DNA from: Rhodothermaceae bacterium
Lineage (GTDB): Bacteria > Bacteroidota > Rhodothermia > Rhodothermales > Rubricoccaceae
Assembly (NCBI GenBank): GCA_013003465.1
Contig: JABDIZ010000348.1
Span: 1-9,280 of the forward strand
Reading direction: 5' to 3'
Length of the DNA: 9,280 nt
The position numbers were made by a program, and so were the translations under genes. Within the stretch, counting starts at the first letter, position 1. Each line of letters starts with the position of its first letter. Shown here piece after piece: positions 6,548 through 9,280 of this stretch. The notes beneath the pieces are model-generated. The model made no database searches and had not been told where the DNA came from. It saw nothing but the letters and a program-made list of their open reading frames with translations.

Positions 6548-7180
6548 ATGCCTCGTTCCCTTCGTTTTCTCTCTTTCGCCCTGTTCATGATGGTGCTTGC
6601 TGCCTGCGATAGCGCCGAGCCCGTGATCGAACCCGATCTGATTCAGGCCGAGATGGTCCAGGACCTCCCCGCCGATCCGATCACGGGCTTTAATCCGACC
6701 ACCGGTCAACCGATCGGCGCTGACGTATTCACCTTCTTCAGCCTGCGTACGGGCGAGGTCGTGCCGAACAGCGACTCGGCCTCAACGGCCTGGGACCTCG
6801 GCTTCAAGGGTACCACGATCATCGTCAATGGCGGCACGAGTGGCCCCGGCGCCGGAGCTGCCCAGGTCGTGACCGGCAGCTTCGAAGACCTCACCGAGGC
6901 GCCAGCTGACGGCTACGCCACGGACGCCGACACGGGTACTGCGATCGCGACGGGCTCCGGCAACGGATGGTACAACTACAACCAGCCCCTCAACCTCGTC
7001 ACTCCGATTCCCGGTCGCGTCCTCTTCATCCAGACGGCCGACGGGCGCTACGCCAAGGTCCGCATCCTGAACTACTACGAGGGTGCACCGGAGTCGCCGG
7101 ATCCCGATCAGGACACGGCGCGCTACTACACCTTCGAGTACGTCTTCCAGCCGGACGGCAGCCGCACCCTCACCGACTGA
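6548..7180 (+). CDS. HmuY-family lipoprotein
   Basis: A 210-residue lipoprotein. The signal peptide ends in a lipobox, LAAC, with the lipidated Cys20, followed by DSAEP. Acidic residues right after the cysteine resemble the Bacteroidota surface-export signal, so the protein probably sits on the outer face of the outer membrane. The mature part shows HmuY-family features: STAWDLGFKG (79-88), TIIVNGG, GNGWYNYN, FIQTADGRYAKVRILNYY with Tyr168, and the final YYTFEYVFQPDGSR. HmuY proteins capture heme and hand it to a TonB receptor. In Porphyromonas gingivalis two histidines bind the iron. This protein has no histidine at all and only one methionine after the signal peptide, so classical heme binding is doubtful. 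It lies 24 bp after the receptor gene and 11 bp before the membrane protein. A run of six C precedes the ATG; no Shine-Dalgarno is seen. Confidence 0.88.
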   Translation: MPRSLRFLSFALFMMVLAACDSAEPVIEPDLIQAEMVQDLPADPITGFNPTTGQPIGADVFTFFSLRTGEVVPNSDSASTAWDLGFKGTTIIVNGGTSGPGAGAAQVVTGSFEDLTEAPADGYATDADTGTAIATGSGNGWYNYNQPLNLVTPIPGRVLFIQTADGRYAKVRILNYYEGAPESPDPDQDTARYYTFEYVFQPDGSRTLTD

Positions 7181-7191
7181 CCCTGCGGCTC

Positions 7192-7923
7192 ATGCGCTCG
7201 TTCGTCCACTACCTCCCCATCGCCACGACGGTGGTTGCCATCGCGTTCAGCGTGGTGCTCTACCGGCACTGGCGGCGCAAGCCCGAGGCGCTCTACCTGA
7301 TGTGGTGGATGCTCGGGGCGGCGTTCTACGGCGTGGGGACACTGACCGAGAGCCTGACGACGCTTTTCGGCTGGCACCCGTGGACGTTCAAGGCGTGGTA
7401 CATCAGCGGGGCGCTGCTCGGTGGCGCCCCGCTGGCCCAGGGCACGGTCTACTTGCTCATGAAACGGCGCATGGCGCACCGCCTCACCGTCGCCTTGCTC
7501 ACGCTCGTGGGCATTGCGGCGCTCGCCGTGCTCCTCTCCCCGCTCGATGTCGCGGCGGTCGAGCCGTACCGCCTCTTGGCGCGCGCGCTGGACTGGCAGT
7601 GGGTGCGGGCGTTCTCGCCGTTCATCAACATCTACGCGTTCGTCTTTCTCGTCGGTGGCGCGGCGTGGTCGGCGTGGACGTATCGGAAGGCCGGGGCGAG
7701 CCACCGAGGGCGCGTCTGGGGCAATGTGCTGATTGCCGTAGGGGCACTGCTGCCCGGCATCGGCGGCTCCTCGGCACGGATGGGGTATGTGGAGGTGCTC
7801 TACGTTACTGAGCTGATCGGCCTCCTCCTGATCTGGCTCGGCTACCGTGCCATCGCCTCCGATACGAGTGCATCGGTACATGCCAACCAGCGCACGGCTT
7901 CAACCGCAGCCGCCCCAGCGTAA
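7192..7923 (+). CDS. Seven-helix integral membrane protein of unknown function
   Basis: A 243-residue protein I cannot assign to a characterised family. Seven hydrophobic segments are visible at about residues 8-24, 34-56, 69-89, 98-116, 142-162, 175-192 and 200-218. Positively charged loops follow helices 1 (RHWRRK), 3 (KRRMAHR) and 5 (YRKAGASHRGR), so by the positive-inside rule the N-terminus is outside and the C-terminus inside. The loop after helix 4 is about 25 residues and Trp-rich. The last 24 residues are a Ser/Thr/Ala-rich tail. There is no kinase, permease or ATPase motif. ATG 7192 starts 11 bp after the HmuY-like stop, and a hairpin follows the stop codon, so it is very likely the last gene of the receptor operon. 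A role as inner-membrane transporter, accessory factor or sensor is possible but only inferred. Confidence 0.85.
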   Translation: MRSFVHYLPIATTVVAIAFSVVLYRHWRRKPEALYLMWWMLGAAFYGVGTLTESLTTLFGWHPWTFKAWYISGALLGGAPLAQGTVYLLMKRRMAHRLTVALLTLVGIAALAVLLSPLDVAAVEPYRLLARALDWQWVRAFSPFINIYAFVFLVGGAAWSAWTYRKAGASHRGRVWGNVLIAVGALLPGIGGSSARMGYVEVLYVTELIGLLLIWLGYRAIASDTSASVHANQRTASTAAAPA

Positions 7924-7946
7924 TTGCCTGATAATCGATGAGATGA

Positions 7947-7977
7947 GCGCTCCGAGTCCGCTTTAGATTCGGGGCGC
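7947..7977 (+). terminator. Hairpin closing the receptor/HmuY/membrane-protein operon
   Basis: GCGCTCCGAGTC at 7947-7958 pairs with GATTCGGGGCGC at 7966-7977, a 12-bp stem with two G-T wobbles around a 7-base loop. It begins 23 bp after the stop codon. A short TTT run follows at 7979-7981, so it could act as an intrinsic terminator, though the U-tract is weak. Confidence 0.6.
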
Positions 7978-8037
7978 GTTTGCGCATACTAGGGGGTGCA
8001 GGTTGTTCGTCTACCTCCCGACTTCTTCTCCGCACTC

Positions 8038-9141
8038 ATGGCTCGTGTTGTTCGTCCGTCGGCAAGCCTGATCGTCGCGCTCTGCGTGCTGGGGGGGGTG
8101 TTGGGCAGCGCGGTCTCGGCGCAGCGCGCCGGTGGGGACATGATGCGCCAGGCCACGACGCTTTCCCTGGTCTTCCCGACCGACAACGAGGCGATCCTGG
8201 AGGGCGAGCCTGCCCAGTTCTACATGGGCCTCGAACGCCGTTTCGGGCGCGAGCGCGCCTGGGCCTGGGAAGGCGGGAGCTACGGTTACGTCCGCAACGC
8301 GCGCTCGACGCCCGCCGGCTGGCGGTTTACCCGCTTCCACGAAGGCATCGATATCGCCCCGGTGCATCGCAACGAAGACGGCGAGCCGCTCGACGAGGTG
8401 CGGTCGGTTGATGCAGGCCGCGTGATGTACGTCAACCGGAACCCCCGGGCCTCCGATTACGGGCGCTACGTCGTGGTGGAGCACCTCTGGGAAGGCAGCC
8501 CGTTCTACACGCTCTACGCGCACCTTGGCGAGACGAGCGTACGCGAGGGCGAGCGCGTACAGCGTGGGCAGCCGCTCGGTCTGCTCGGGTACTCGGGGCA
8601 GGGCCTCGACCGCGACCGTGCGCATTTGCACTTCGAGGTCAATCTGCTCGTCAACGAACATTTCGGCGCCTGGCGCGACGCACGGCATCCGCGCTGGCGC
8701 GATACGCACGGGCGCTTCCACGGCTACAACCTCGTCGGCGTCTCGCCAGTTGAACTCCTGGGGTCCGGAAGCCCAGCGTTCTTGATCGAGCAACTCCTGA
8801 GCGAGCGGGCCGACGTGACAGTGCGGGTGCCTGCGGGGCCGCCGCCGGATCTGCTCGGGCGCTACCCCTGGCTCTGCCATTCCTGCGGCGAAGACGGCCC
8901 CCCGCGCTGGGCGTGGTCGTGGGAAGTCGGCCTGACGCGCGACGGCCGGCCGGTGTCTATCGAGCCCTCCGAGCGCCGCGTCGAGACGCCGACGCTGGAG
9001 CAGGTCGATCCCTACATCACCGCGGATTACTTGCACGCGCGGCTGCTCACCCGCCGGGGGCCTGGGGCGGAACTGAGTACGAGCGCACGCGAACGGCTCT
9101 CGCTTCTCTTTGCGCGGCCGGATCTCGTTCCCCAGTGGTAG
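8038..9141 (+). CDS. Secreted M23 (LytM-type) metallopeptidase
   Basis: A probable zinc endopeptidase that cuts peptidoglycan peptide bridges, or a binding relative that activates other enzymes, 367 residues from ATG 8038. A GTG at 7996 is in frame, but only the ATG puts a signal peptide at the N-terminus: VVRPSASLIVALCVLGG, cleavage after AVSA (about 28). The LytM core runs from about 95 to 215 with all key residues: His101 and Asp105 (HEGID), His162 (YAHL), His196 and His198 (HLHFEV). The lysostaphin-like segment GERVQRGQPLGLLGYSGQ is present. The zinc site looks complete, so it should be active. A further 150-residue extension includes CHSC (Cys280 and Cys283), the only cysteines of the mature protein, and WSWEVGLTRDGRPV. 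A run of eight G lies in the signal peptide codons. It stands alone between two hairpins and is probably transcribed by itself. Confidence 0.92.
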   Translation: MARVVRPSASLIVALCVLGGVLGSAVSAQRAGGDMMRQATTLSLVFPTDNEAILEGEPAQFYMGLERRFGRERAWAWEGGSYGYVRNARSTPAGWRFTRFHEGIDIAPVHRNEDGEPLDEVRSVDAGRVMYVNRNPRASDYGRYVVVEHLWEGSPFYTLYAHLGETSVREGERVQRGQPLGLLGYSGQGLDRDRAHLHFEVNLLVNEHFGAWRDARHPRWRDTHGRFHGYNLVGVSPVELLGSGSPAFLIEQLLSERADVTVRVPAGPPPDLLGRYPWLCHSCGEDGPPRWAWSWEVGLTRDGRPVSIEPSERRVETPTLEQVDPYITADYLHARLLTRRGPGAELSTSARERLSLLFARPDLVPQW

Positions 9142-9173
9142 CTCGTTAGCGCACCAGGACGAAGCAACAAAAA

Positions 9174-9200
9174 GCCCCGAGCCTGAAACAGACTCGGGGC
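9174..9200. terminator. Probable bidirectional intrinsic terminator
   Basis: GCCCCGAG at 9174-9181 pairs perfectly with CTCGGGGC at 9193-9200. Inside, CTG and CAG pair after one mismatch, closing an AAA loop. An A-run lies just before the stem (9169-9173) and GTTT after it. On the plus strand it ends the M23 peptidase gene, 32 bp after its stop. Read on the minus strand the A-run becomes a T5 tract, which makes that direction the stronger terminator. Confidence 0.75.
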
Positions 9201-9280
9201 GTTTCCCGGGTACCCCCGGTAGGAATATAGAGCGATTCCGAGAGCCCACCGGTTAGGACCGAAAAGCGGCTCCAATGGGC
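9201..9280. other. Unassigned sequence at the right edge
   Basis: No convincing reading frame, tRNA or regulatory motif is seen in these 80 bases. Since the hairpin to the left would work well for minus-strand transcripts, this could be the 3' flank of a minus-strand gene whose body lies outside the window. Confidence 0.3.

Noticed and set aside
4877..6709. A 610-codon open frame on the minus strand, antisense to the receptor gene
   Set aside because: The translation is rich in Arg, Glu and Ala without domain motifs and lies opposite a clear TonB receptor; it is a frame shadow of a high-GC gene.
7962..7990. Promoter-like elements for the M23 gene (TTTAGA, 17 bp, CATACT; also TAGATTCG at 7964)
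   Set aside because: They overlap the loop and right arm of the strong hairpin at 7947-7977, and each match is partial; a promoter must exist nearby but cannot be placed.
7996..8037. Upstream GTG start for the M23 peptidase at 7996
   Set aside because: It would add 14 residues before a normal signal peptide; ATG 8038 gives the expected N-terminus.
9138..9166. A tRNA D-arm-like stretch (TAGCTCGTTAGCGCACCAG) after the M23 stop
   Set aside because: The D-stem does not pair properly, no anticodon or T-arm follows at the right distance, and a terminator comes next.
8011..9249. A 412-codon minus-strand open frame over the M23 gene
   Set aside because: It runs through the terminator hairpin and has no recognisable domain; the plus-strand peptidase explains the region.

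Overview
This is a high-GC window, with strongly GC-biased third codon positions. It carries hallmarks of the Bacteroidota side of the tree: a TonB-dependent receptor paired with an HmuY-family lipoprotein, a lipobox followed by acidic residues, and start codons without Shine-Dalgarno sequences but with promoter candidates of the TAnnTTTG type. High GC plus these traits points to a Rhodothermota-type organism (Rhodothermales, relatives of Salinibacter, Rhodothermus or Rubricoccus). That placement is inference; no rRNA or tRNA is present to test it.

Left part (1-3657, plus strand): housekeeping genes. The window opens inside coaBC, of which only the C-terminal phosphopantothenate-cysteine ligase part is present. 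An SGNH/GDSL hydrolase overlaps its stop codon by four bases (ATGA). After about 120 bp that may hold a promoter come a family 4-type uracil-DNA glycosylase and, 11 bp later, the replicative helicase dnaB. The glycosylase appears to have lost all four iron-sulfur cysteines. DnaB has an uninterrupted site at the position where the Rhodothermus marinus DnaB carries an intein, and ends in an SSB-like tail.

Middle (3664-7977): a compact accessory-looking locus. A minus-strand regulator with a MerR/BldC-type DNA-binding domain ends 6 bp from the dnaB stop. It is divergent from a plus-strand cluster of three genes: a TonB-dependent outer-membrane receptor with a TTG start, an HmuY-like lipoprotein, and a seven-helix membrane protein. 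A 12-bp hairpin closes the cluster. The 103-bp divergent gap holds an 18-bp imperfect palindrome, a good operator candidate. The likely picture is a regulated outer-membrane uptake system, usually heme in this family. However, the HmuY-like protein contains no histidine, so the cargo is open.

Right part (8038-9280): a secreted M23 (LytM) peptidase with all metal and catalytic residues, a G8 tract inside its signal peptide codons and a C-terminal extension with a CxxC pair. A second hairpin, flanked by an A-run upstream and TTT downstream, looks like a terminator that could work in both directions. The last 80 bases hold nothing I can identify. No CRISPR array, insertion sequence, RNA gene or prophage was seen. 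The long antisense frames are shadows caused by the high GC content.
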